From positions 310,001-374,000 of the forward strand of contig JAGGNK010015336.1 of assembly GCA_017590115.1 (NCBI GenBank): 64,000 bases of DNA. The letters are read 5' to 3'. Of this stretch, positions 11,466 through 23,055 are shown piece by piece (the first letter of the stretch is position 1; every line of letters starts with the position of its first letter). A model generated the notes under the pieces. That model saw nothing but the letters and a program-made list of their open reading frames with translations. It had not been told where the DNA came from and did no database searches. The DNA comes from Montifringilla adamsi (taxonomy: Eukaryota; Chordata; Aves; Passeriformes; Passeridae). The position numbers and the translations under genes were made by a program.

Positions 11466-13871
11466 GAAAAAGCTACTGTCCTTTTCCCATGGGTGTGCCT
11501 GTCCTGAATTCCCTCTCTGAATGTGAGCAAGGCGGTCACCTTAGCATTGGTGCTAAATTAAATCTTTGTATATCAAAGATTTTGGTTGTGGCAGAAGGGA
11601 TTTTGGGCTAGATCTGCAGGTGGGTTTGGTTTGGTATTCTTAGTGCTTTTCAGTTTGTTGCATTTGGGCAAGAGAGACAGGCAGGACTGCTTTGTTTCTA
11701 AATGGTTTGAAACAATTTCATGGTTTGTTTTTAATATAGAAATAAATGGGTTTTATGGAATAGGCTCACAATAATGCAGGCAAACTTTAAAACTATTTTG
11801 TGAAACCCTCTGTTTACATAATTGACATGCTATATATGTATGTCATGAAAATATTTTACTTTTTAAACACTTTTTTAAAAGTTAGGCAGCAAACATATTT
11901 TGGTCTGAGTTCACCACACGCCCCTTTGAATGGGATTGAGGAGTGAACTGAGCATTTGTCTGAGTCTATGTCTCAAAGACTTCATTGGGGCAGAAGGATT
12001 CTTGGAACAGACCTTTAGTTGGGATTGGTTTGGGTTCTTCTTTTAAGAGATCTTTCTTTTTTTCTTCCTGTGATCTTATTCTTTGCACTTGCTTTGCTGT
12101 CACAAGATTTTTGATTATTTAGGACAATTCCCAGATTTCACAGGGAAGCGTGGCTCAGCGTGGCTGCAGTAAGGGAGCGCAGACAGGGTAAAGGATTGTT
12201 TCAGTTTCTCATTTTCTGAGTGGTGCAGTGCCATGGGAAGGCCAAAGCTGTTCCTTTCTCCCCAGACCAAGATTTCAACAGTGTCACCCCCAGGACCTCC
12301 ATAGGATGCACAACTCCAAAGAGCTCCAATGGAAATTTTCACAGGACTCCCAGTCCCAGGGTAGCTCAGGGCTCATACAGTCAACTTGGATCTGAAATTG
12401 GCTACAAAACCAGAGCCTTTACAGCTATTTTCATGGTCAGACAAAGAAGAAACACAGAGAAATTACCCCAACCCTTGTAATACTAATTTTGAAAATACAC
12501 ATAGTTAAATATGCCTTGAAGATTACCCATAAATGGTTAATTTATGACTTATCTTTTAATAAGCATTCTGAAATTAGCTTTTAAAAAGCCCAGCAGCCCA
12601 ATATGTTGCCCACTCCACAGTTTTTCATAATTAAAAAGTGCTTCTTATCCAGGTGCTTGTGTCTGTAAGATGCTTATAGAAACAATTAATTATTTACTAA
12701 ACCTTTAGCTGTTTATAATGAAAAATTCATAAGAAAGTGTGGCCATAAACAGACTAAGTTAGCAAATGCCTCAGTAGATGAAGAAAAAAAGAAAACTAAA
12801 AGCCTTTCACCTCAGGCAATCTAAGTGCCTTTTCACCCACCAGGTCATGGTGCAGAACAGAAAAGTTCCTTTATCCTACACCAGTGTGTACGATGCTGCT
12901 CGATGTGGAAGAGGGACACATGCCATATCTTTGACAGCATATTCTAGAGTGCATTAGATAAATTTGCGTGTAGCAGTCAGCTCTGCACAATGTTTAAAAC
13001 TATTTCCAAAGCTTGTCACACAGCCAGAAATATCCTGATACTGTGGCGTGCAAGAGCTTTCTCTTACAAAGCGACTTCCCATACTGATAGAGCACCCCCA
13101 GGTATCCTCATTTTTGCAGAGGGTAAAGCTCTTTCACTCTTCCCCCATGACACCACTTAACCAACTGATTTTTGTAACCCTCAGCATTACCACTTAGTGG
13201 GCTCTGGGCGATTTTGTTGGGTATCATGTATGCAAAGTCAAAAAAAGTAGCAAATGCATAAAATCATTGTGTTTGTTCTCTGAGAAAAGTATTCATCTTA
13301 TCCTAAAATGTGGGTGTGCCACCAATTCTTCTCTATCATAACCCAGAAGTAACAAGGGTTACTTGTTAAAGGGTACTTGTTATTACTGCTAAAGCTTTGC
13401 TTGACTGTCTTCATCATCAAATCTGATTTTTTGTCACTGGCATTGTCTGAAAAAAGCATCTACACCACATGGGGCAGCCCTAAATGGGCACATCAGTGGA
13501 AGGCTGATGAAAGCTTTGTAAGGCTATTATGAGAAACAGGAAAAAAAAAGTAGGAGGTATGCGCAAAAGCAAATGCATTTAAAAAATAAAGGTAACCTCC
13601 TGAAAAATACTATTCTTCTATCTTGATCAGCAGGCAAGAGGGATACAAATTCCAGTATGAACTCGGTTAATGGCTTTTATAGGAAAAGTGCAGGTTTCTT
13701 TGTTTCATGTTCTTCAAAAGCTGCCAAATCAAAGCTGACCTGACAACAAATATCCAGCATCTCTCAGTTGCACCCAGGATAAAAAAGGGAAAGAGAGGCA
13801 CAGGAATCTGACAGACATTGAAGTACCAGTGGTATGTACAAATAATCTTGATGTATGTCATCAATCTGGAC
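11466..13871. other. unique sequence, no gene seen
   Basis: No repeat family or exon recognised. The AT-rich stretch at 12480-12760, dense in homeodomain-like TAATTA/ATTA motifs, is the part most like a conserved non-coding element, but this cannot be judged without comparison to other genomes. Confidence 0.4.
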
Positions 13872-14538
13872 CATCATAAAATCATAGAATCATTAAGGCT
13901 GGGAAAGATCATCAAGTCCAACCCTTCATGAAACACCACCAAGTCAACTAAACAATAACATCAAATGCCACATTCAGCTGTTTCTTGAGCACTTCCAGGG
14001 ACTCCACCACCTCCCTGTTCCAGTGTTTAACCCTTTCAGTGAAAAAAAATCTTCCTGATATCGAACCTGAACCTCCCCCAAGGTGCAGCTCGAGGCCTTT
14101 TCCTCTCCTGCTGTCTGTCGCTGGCTGCCGGGGTAAGAGACTGATCCCCACCTTGCTGCAAACTCCCTGCAGGGAGCTGTACAGAGCAGTAGGGTCTCCC
14201 TGAGCCTCCTTTTCTCCAGGCTAAACACCCCCACTGCCTCAGCTCCTCCTCACGGGTCTGACTCTCCAGAGCCTTCCCCAGCTCCATTGCCCTTCTCTGG
14301 GCTCGCTCTGGCACCTCAAGACCTTCCTTGCAGTGAGGGGCCCAGAGCTGCTCGCAGCACTCGAGGTGCGGCCTCCCCAGTGCCCAGCACAAGGGACAGT
14401 CACTGCCACGGTCCTGCTGGCCACACTGGTGCTGACACAGAAGCCCAGGATGCCACCCTCCTCCTTGCCCACCTGGGCAGGTCATGTTTGGCCGCTGTCA
14501 CCCAGCACCCCCAGGGCCTTTTCTCAGCTGTGCCTCTG
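13872..14538 (-). mobile_element. CR1 LINE, C-terminal ORF2 and 3' UTR
   Basis: One of the larger CR1 fragments. The minus strand starts in ORF2 near 14538 and ends at the terminal repeat at 13872 (atcatagaatcattaaggct). A minus-strand frame at 14036-14485 (149 codons) is still open and is the genuine ORF2 sense frame over much of its length: blocks like WHPGLLCQHQ, CPLCWALGRPHLECC and FRFDIRKIFF can be seen. Its start codon is accidental. GC content is well above the flanks, as expected for a younger CR1. Confidence 0.93.
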
Positions 14539-14956
14539 ATAGATGCACTCTGTACCAACCCCTCAAAGGCTCATGCTCCCGAAGAGCTGCCTTTCACAGC
14601 AATAGCGATTTTACACCTGGTTCTCCTCAAATGTTAATCAATGGCTGCAGGTTGATGTGAGTTTTACATGACCTTATTTAGCTGACTAGCCTAAATGTGC
14701 AAGCTACCTTATTTGCTCTGCCCTCTAGTTAATCTTTTGCAAAGGTATTCACAGTTCTCTAGGCAATGTACCAAGGCACTGGGAGGTACAACTGGTGCAC
14801 GAAACATTGATATTTAAAGCAGTATCACTCTGACTAACTTGTATCCTGCTATTTTGTTTCTTTTTTTAAGCCCATATTCTTCATTTGTGAAAAAGAGTCA
14901 GCAAACAGAAGTTGCTGATATTTCTGCAGGTGGCTGGAAAGTCTCCATGAATTATG

Positions 14957-14981
14957 CTCTCTCTCTCTCTCTCTCTCTCTT
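14957..14981. repeat. (CT)12 microsatellite
   Basis: Uninterrupted CT dinucleotide run followed by a short T run. Confidence 0.98.
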
Positions 14982-15851
14982 TTTCTTAGAAATTCTTCTT
15001 TAAGAATGAAAGACAAGTTCTGTGGCAGAAGGCAGCCCTTCCCACAGATATTTTTATTTTCTATGTATTTGAAAATGTGTGATTCAACCAATTTGTGCTC
15101 CAGGTGTAAATGAAGAAACTTGGCTCAAGAAAACTCTGTACTCATGTGGCTACAACTTCTTAAGTGTCAAAGCTTTGCTTGAAATGAAGGATTTTCACCT
15201 TCTCTGAACATGCCCTCCTCAGTACTTTGTGTGGTTATTTGGGACAGAGCCATTTCATTTACTTCTGTTGACACTGCTCTGCTTTGCATAGCTGAATTAA
15301 GACCTAATGAGCAAGAGAAAATGGGAATTTTTCCATAATACAGTAGTTTGGGCAATCACCTGGGATGCTGGACACTTTCTCCTAATTCCTGCTCCAATGA
15401 ATAATTATTTATGTTAAAATGGAACAGCTTCAATATGTGTAAATGAGAGAGTCACATCTTCATTACTGAGAGGCTGAAGTAGCTCCTGGTGAAGGTTGTA
15501 AAGAAAATGCAAGAGAGGCACATTCACAGCAGTTTGCCAGGAATCTGCAATAATCTGCCAGCTGTAGTTTGGCTGGATCTTCCTTTTATGCTTTTGTTTT
15601 GGATTTCAGTCCAAGAACTGTAACTACAGCAGGAGGACAGCAGCCCAACTCTGTGCAAATCTCTAATAGCAAAAGTTTTTCTTTTTTAATGAATATTCAG
15701 TCCATGCTTTACTCCTTCCCATTTCCTTTGCTTTTAATGCTATTGTTAATAATGGAACATTATTGTACAAGGACAGAATTGAGATTTTTTTTTTCCTTTT
15801 CTGAGTATATGATTGTAAAGTTCCTTTGATATAAACAACCACTCCTAATTT

Positions 15852-15896
15852 ATTTTTACTGTTTTCCCTTCCAAGGGAAGGAAAAACAGTAAAAAT
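15852..15896. repeat. near-perfect hairpin, 21-bp stem, 3-nt loop
   Basis: The left arm 15852-15872 pairs with the right arm 15876-15896 around the loop aag. Twenty of 21 positions are complementary; the only mismatch is C15866 against A15882. The stem is too short for a typical pre-miRNA. It may be a fold-back mutation or an unknown structured site. Confidence 0.95.
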
Positions 15897-16849
15897 GGAT
15901 CCTCTCCTGATTCAAGGTCTACCCTCCCTATCCTCCTATGCCTTCTCTTCCACAGCCCTTGATTAGTGTGCCATAAAGTTTTATTCTCCTTTTTCTTTGT
16001 GAAAACTGTAATCTTGACCCACACTTCACACTGTCCTAGTTCCTGGCCACATCCTTGCTAACAGTTTTAAATCAGTCTTGTCATTAATGATGACTAGTTC
16101 AACATAATAGATCACAACTCTCCTTAGATCTCTCTTTGGACACCCAGCCTCCTTTCAAGATGGAAAATATTATTCCTTCTATTTTTTTTCCTGTATAAAA
16201 TGTTGTAATATTGTGAACAGGTAGCACTGCTTTCCCAGACAGCCAGCTTAGGCTCCACAGCTTCATCAGAACAAGCTGCACATCCTTCCTCTCTCTCCAT
16301 TTCTTCTTCTATGATTCTGTGAAACCTTTTTTCAATTGATGAGCTATACTTTGCTCTATTTCTTTTCAAACTCCTTTCTCATCTGACTCCAAAGCCCTCA
16401 GGACTGTCCAAGTACTTTCTAAAAGCTCTCTGTACCACCTTCATTCCCTCTCCTGCCATTTTTGCTCCCCCTATTCACTGGGAATGACAATAAAACCAAA
16501 TGGAAACTCACAGCTCTGTTGGTTTTTGAGAGTCAAATGTTTGCAGAAGACCAGATGAGGCTCTTTCTGCAATCTGGTTCCTCATTCAAATTCAGGACTG
16601 TCTCTCCTTCCATGGCGCTGAGCTGGCCTGCAGATGCTGCTGTCTATTCCTTATCTCCTTTGTGACTTTGGCACTCAGATCCCAGTTCTAGCAGTTTTGT
16701 GCCCCTTATTCAAGCAGCATTCTCACCTATATGAGCTAAAAGTTATATTTCTTTCATGTACCTGAAAAGTACTTGGTTTCCCTTGGACCCCCAAAAAAAC
16801 CTAATGCTAAAAGCCCCTCTTGAAATGTTGAAATTTTCAAGACTTTTTT

Positions 16850-17138
16850 CACTTTTTTTTTAACTTTGTTTATGCTTCTTAGTTTGGTTTTATTTTTAAT
16901 TTTTTTTTTTAAATTTTACTTCTGGACATGTTTATCATTCCTTTTAATACTTTTCATGTCTCTGAAGATAAAAAAAATTCAACCTTTTTTTTTTTTTTTA
17001 GTTCACCAGAAAAATACAGAAAAAAAATCAAAATATACAAAACCTAATTTCTTTTCTCTTCCCTTATATTTTTATGCCATTTTACTACTTCAGGAAATGT
17101 GGTTTTTGCTTTTTTTTTTTTTTTTTTTTTTTTTTTTT
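16850..17138. repeat. T-rich low-complexity region ending in (T)29
   Basis: Repeated T runs (16852-16861, 16901-16911, 16986-16999) end in a 29-base T run at 17110-17138. Open frames here are mostly Phe and Leu from the low complexity. I see no LINE or SINE body attached. Confidence 0.9.
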
Positions 17139-18134
17139 CTATATCCCAAAGAGCAAAATGCATAGACTGGACTGCAGCCCTACTGTCCGTGCTCTGCACA
17201 CATGTCTTTCTCTGTGGTCAGGTAAAGATTGGTAGGAATGATGCATTAGAGCAGCAATCTCTGTATGCAGACACAGAGTCTCCATTAAAATGCAGGACCT
17301 AGTCATGCATTCATTTTCTCCCAGAAGAAAACAATTTGGTCAACACTGATCCACTCTAGATTTGTACACGTTCTTCCAGAAAAGAACAGGTGATGGAGCT
17401 TTCAGGACATCCCCTCAGCTATCTGTCTTTGAAAAATTATTTGGTTAGTTAGTTCCTTTTTGAGCCAGCTGTATGCTCATTTCCCTGTGGATCTGGCTGA
17501 GGAAGGTGATTTAAGGACAGGCTGGAGCAACCCCAACACCCCCCACACACAAATACATGGGGCTGTGCTTGCCTTCTTTCCTCAGCCTTTATCTCATGAC
17601 ATGTGTCAAAGAGAAAACCTTTCCTCAAACATATCCTGACAGGGTGAATGGACCGACCTGGCTTTGTTTTTAGAGTGATTCCTTGCTCTTCTGGCATTTC
17701 CTGCTGGTGTGGATTCCTTACTCTGTGCATACATGTTGATTCTCCGGTGTTATCAATGGACAGTGTAAACTCAGAGCATTTTGCATGGTTGCGCTGTAGG
17801 ACATTGGACATGTGCTGCAGGATGGCTGTGCTGTACGAAATCAGACATTTGAAAAAACCCTTTTGTTTTCTTCTTTTTAAATCAGAGTTTTCCTCACTCT
17901 CTGTCCTAATCCTTCAAAGGGTTGGCAGTCAAGCCTCATGTGCAGATTATGTCAGATGTTATAGTGCACTCACTATTTTATTTGTTTTTATACATGTTTT
18001 CATGTCCACATCCCCCATCCCAATACACGAACAGTGCCCATGACAGTAAAACACCCAGTGCTACAAAATCAAGCATTGAAAAATGAGCAAACATCAGAAG
18101 TTAAGGTTCCTATGCAACCACAATTTCATACAAA

Positions 18135-18390
18135 ATCACACAGATTAGTTGAAGCTGGAAGGTGAGAGGAATCTCTGGGGATCATCTAGTCCAATCAACC
18201 TGCTCAGAGTGGGAACAGGTACAGCAGGTCACTCAAGGACATGTCCAGTTGGGGATTGAATATCTCCATGGATAGAGACTCAAACCACCTCTGTGCAAAC
18301 TGTTTCTGTATTCAACCACCTTCACAGTATACAGTTTCATTCTTCTTTCCAGCTTCAGTGGTTTTCCTCCCATCCCCATCTAGTTGTTTC
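18135..18390 (-). mobile_element. CR1 LINE fragment, diverged
   Basis: Reverse-oriented CR1 3' UTR. Recognisable blocks are 'gttgaagctggaagg', 'ggatcatctagtccaat', 'caggtcactcaaggac', 'ttgaatatctccatgg' and 'ttcaaccaccttcacagt'. The terminal repeat is degraded. It is more diverged than the copies at 11.3 and 50.6 kb. Confidence 0.85.
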
Positions 18391-21300
18391 TAAATCCTTG
18401 AATTCTGGGTGTTTTTAGCAATTTTTGTCTATACCAAGCTACTTAGTTATTAGTGGTTCTGCCAGCCTTCACAGCCACCATGTTATTACATCAATATCAT
18501 TAATGACACCATCAACATTGCCTGTCAAATATGCAGACTGTGGAGCAGATTAATGATGCTATTTTTGTTGAAAAATAAAATTAAGTTACCTTAATTCACT
18601 AAAAATTAATTAAAAATTCTGATGCTCATTGCCCAAAGCAAGTTAGCATGAAATTCAATGTATACTCATCTGCTTCAGACTGGCAGAGTGTAAGACAGTG
18701 CCTGAAAATTATAATAAAGTCTGCTGGTGCCTCTCATTTTTTGCATTGTGGTTATTCTTTGTGTCCCAGCAGTGTCTGAAGGATCCAGTGACACCTCACA
18801 TTAATATGCATGTTGAGAACTTATTACAGCACTAAAATATCTGAGTGTTGGTTTTCTTGTTAGATCTGAGCTGAATTATTGAAAACTTTTGCATCTGCTC
18901 TGGCAATTCCTCCAGGACACACATTTCTTCAGAAACAACGCACAACCAGCAGATGCCCAGCTGCACGTGTCCCTTATCTCAGAAAAGTTTTCTTTGTCTC
19001 ACCTTCACAGTTCTGTTCAAGATGCTACTGTTGGAGTTTTTCTCCTGCTCTGTGACCAAATATGCTCTCTCCTTCCCTCCCTCCTCAGTAGATGGACCTT
19101 GGAAGGATCTCTTCAGTCTCCAGGTCCACAAACCTCCTGCAGTAGGACACGCACATCTTCTGATCTGTTCTGGAATCCGTTCTGGAAATGGATCAACCTT
19201 CCTTTTGAAACAAGCTACTTCTCCTTTTCATAGAACCCACATTCATCCCCAGTATATCCAGTTCCAAGAACATTTTAGAATGTGTGTGTCAGTTCCTACT
19301 CTTTCTTGCTTCATTAGAGAAGTTTGACACTATCAATTCAATCACTACTGAAATCCAGAAGAAGGAAATAGATTTTCTTGTATCAAGAAGGCAACCATCA
19401 GGGGTTGGCATGCCTTAGGTGCAGATAAAGCCACTTGGCATTCATATTTTACGCTAGCATCCTTGTCTAATTATTCTTTCCTTTGAATTTTAGAGTGTGA
19501 TTAATCAGGTAAAGAGTTATTCTTCTATTAGCACTTTCATATTCCATTCATCAAAGCACCACAATACAAGCCCATGTAACATGTTGAAAATTTCCAGAAA
19601 TAAAAGAAAGCAAAGATTTCAAGATCAAGAGACTGATGCATAGCTGATACTGAGAGCATACATGAGTGGATAAAAAGATGAATAAATGTATTAGTAAATG
19701 ACTATAGTAAGATGTTTAGGTAAAGTGGTGAGAGAAATGACTTAACATTAAACTCATTAATTCTCTGCCTAACCAGCTCTTGCTATACAGGGTGACCAAT
19801 TACAGTTATTTTCCAGCTCTTAATAGATGATTAATTACTTTTTAGTCTGGCTATGAAGCTATTATACCATTATAGACTCCCCTGGTATAACACAGTCATG
19901 CTATTTAACTGGCAAATGCAGCCTCAGGCTACAATTTCTAGTTGTGTTAGGTATGGTATACCTAAAATGTTATGGAAAAATAAGGTCATAGAGTAAATAA
20001 AACACTGAACTGTGGAAGACGGCATAACACTTCTCATTCTGGTAGTTCTATTCCACAAATCCCATGGCATGACAAATGATTTGAATAGGTGTGTCATATA
20101 AAGACTTATACATCACCCTTATAAATTTCATTATTTGAAATTACTCTTTTTTATGAAACTTTCCAGACCTGGTGGAGCAAAGAGCCCCATCAAGCATTAC
20201 TGGGTCCAGATGGGAGGTGCTGCAGTTAGTCATTCACAAAATATATTACGAACAAAACCATGACAGCTCTAATTATTATAAATGGATCATTAAATCCCTT
20301 TCAATTGCAATGTGAAATACAATCTCTGAATAGCAAGCACCTTCTGGAAAAAAAAAATCATTTCTCTGAAGCTAAAAAGAAAAGATCCATTCTGATATGA
20401 ATGTGAGAATGTGGTAGAAGGTGAAATACATTTTCCCAGTGAATGCCAGCATTATTAAGACATTAATAGCTGTTAATGGGGGGAGGTCTGGGATGAGAGA
20501 AGTAATATTTATAGAAAAGGTAATCTGCAAAAATGAAAGACAGACGTGGATTGTCATATTTCAGAGGTAGATTTTACAGCATTAAAACTCTTGTGGGCAA
20601 GGATGAACATGGTGACGGTAGGGAAATTTCCAGTCATTTTGTGAAAGTCACTGCTTGGAGAGGATTTCTCTTCCACACTGTCAAGGGAGCTGGTGGAGGC
20701 TCCTTCTCCAGCACACTTGAGAAGACATGACTGTGTATGTAAACAGCAGCCCTTTCAAACAAAAAAGGAAAAACAGCACAAAAGGAAAATGAGCCCAAAG
20801 GGAGGAACTGAAGATGCAGAAAGCAGCAATAATTCCCAAAATGCTATAATAAACCTTTTACTTCAGCTATTCTGTTCCAAACTTCAAGCACGAGACTGAG
20901 ACACATTACACAGGGGAAAGGCAGAGAATGTCTTGTGGAAGTGACAGCACATGCCAGAGCTCCTGCTTTAGTGCAATTTATACAATATTCCCACACTTAA
21001 TGTGGACTGAGAAAGCAGTTATACAATGGTTCATATGAACTAATAGGGCCCTATTTCCCATAGGGCTTTCTGGTGAGCATAAACCTTAACAACTTTAACA
21101 AATATAACCCCATATTCCACAAGGATCTCTGTTAATAACACCAACCATTGTCATTGCAAGCAGTTAGTTCTCTGCAAGCTCTTTAAATACTATAGCAATC
21201 TCCATTTCTGCAATTATATTGTGCCAATTTGCATTTTAAAACTTTAGGAAATACATCACAATGTGGATACCCAGTTTTTCCCATAAGAAAACTACTGGAA

Positions 21301-22969
21301 ACCTTGACACAATCCTAATCTCAAATCCAGATTGCTTTCTTCATTTCTCACCCTTTATTCACCTTTCATTCACCCTTTCCTTTGAAATCTATTTAAGAAC
21401 TTGAGGTTAGACCTTGTTCCTCTTATTCTTTTCTTTTTTATTGGTACTCTTCAGACACTTAATTCAAGATGAAGCATGCGGCAAAAACACACAGGACAGA
21501 TGTGAGTGCAAGACATGAAATCTTTTCTTCTAATTGTAAGAGAGCTTACAAAGAATGTAGGAAATTCAGCCGCTCAAATCACTGCCAGGTATGCACAGGA
21601 GAGGAATAAAATTGCAAGGACTGGAAGAAATAGTGGGGAGAAGTTGACATTTTCTGTCTGATTTCTGGAGAAAACAAGTCTAAAATTTGTGTCTCAATTG
21701 CCTGACTGTCTAGAAAGCCTTTGAATGAGACCCTACCTACTGATCATTGAAACCTGGCCTCACACTTACTAAAAATTAAGGAATACACTTCCCCTTACTA
21801 ATCCACTGGAAACTAGTCTTTATTGTTCATCTGCTCATGAAAAAAAGTTAATTTGAAAAGTAATGAAGTTCCAGGGCCATCACATTGATGTGAGTGAGGT
21901 TGTGCTGGAAGATACACGGAAACCCCATTTAAGTAGAGAATGCTGTGCTTCAGCAAAGTTTAAATTTGTTCCTGATTGTCTTTGAGCTATGAATTCATAC
22001 CTCAGTGCCATGAAGGACATCAGAAAAAGTTAGGCTGCCAATTACTTCCAAGTGAATAATTTGTTCAACAAATTTAGAGACTTCCCTTTCATGAAGTGTT
22101 CCCTCTGAATACAGAAGAATACAACTTTAATTCTTTAAGTTAAAAATTTGGCTGCATAATTTTTGCAAATAGTTTCTGATGTGAAAAATTAGGACATTCT
22201 TTCAACAGTCCAGTAATCACAGTGACCACGTTTATCTCATGATCACCAGGTAACATTCCTCCTGTCTTTGTTGTATCCTTTGCTTGTTTTATTCCAAGAC
22301 TGCAAAAAGCATCAATCTTCTCTTGTTTAACTTCATGCCTGACTTAATACAATGGAGCTGAGCACTCTACATCTCACTGTAATATGAATAATAATTCAGG
22401 GTATGATCTCTTTTGTCAACACACATCAATCTCAGCTATTATACAGCTCCTCTAAGACAAGCAGCAAAGCATCTCATGGTATCCTAATAACATCCATTAG
22501 ACACAGGAATTCTAAAATACCCACTTATTGCTGTGGAGGAAAGGGCCATGTATAAAATTATTACTTCAGGCATCCAGTGTAATGCTTAACAAGAGCAGAA
22601 TGTTTTCAACAATCTAAGTTAGGCAGCAATCAAGTCAGTGCAGGTCAACAGAGAGGATTAAACACCTCATAAGGGGAGTTCAGAGTCAGCTACAGCACTC
22701 ATGTCTCTCCAGTGATGCTTTTGGGGCATTGCATGGCTGTTGGTGAATCATTCCCTACGGATGAATTTTCAGAACCACTCATTACTCATTGAAAATACTC
22801 CTCCCCCTTCCTCTCTGTAAGGTAAGAGAAGGTAAGAAGGATGAGGTGGGGGGAAGAAACAGACTGAAAACCCATCACAGGAAACTTCATAGTGAACCAG
22901 AATAAAGATGGAAACCCAATAGAAAGCTTCATTTTCCTGCATGCATTCCTGTATATTTCACTACGTTGG
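18391..22969. other. unique sequence, no gene seen
   Basis: 4.6 kb without a recognised repeat, exon or RNA gene. Frames at 18889-19327 (114 and 124 codons, overlapping) have no recognisable domain. Base composition is evenly AT-rich. Confidence 0.45.
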
Positions 22970-23055
22970 CAGGCAGGCTGGATCAGGGATAATATTTACA
23001 GATGGACTAGATGATCATTGTAGGTCCCTTGCTTACGACTGAAACAGTCTATTCT
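22970..23055 (+). mobile_element. CR1 LINE, terminal remnant
   Basis: Only the very 3' end is present: 'gatggactagatgatcattg', 'taggtccctt' and a decayed terminal 'attctatttt'. Heavily truncated at the 5' side. Confidence 0.75.

Larger units (their letters stand above)
14539..18134. other. mostly unique sequence with simple repeats
   Basis: No gene seen. The stretch holds a CT microsatellite, a strong hairpin and T-rich tracts, listed separately. The two opposing frames at 17449-17811 (minus) and 17648-18043 (plus) overlap and match nothing I know. Confidence 0.45.

Noticed and set aside
14036..14485. 149-codon minus-strand frame as a host gene
   Set aside because: It is the decayed CR1 ORF2 C-terminal frame, kept open by chance; annotated as part of the CR1.
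17449..18043. Opposing frames of 120 and 131 codons
   Set aside because: They overlap on opposite strands, resemble no family I know and show no splice or codon-use support.
18889..19327. Two overlapping plus-strand frames of 114 and 124 codons
   Set aside because: They lie in different frames over the same DNA, have no recognisable domain, and neither is flanked by convincing splice sites.
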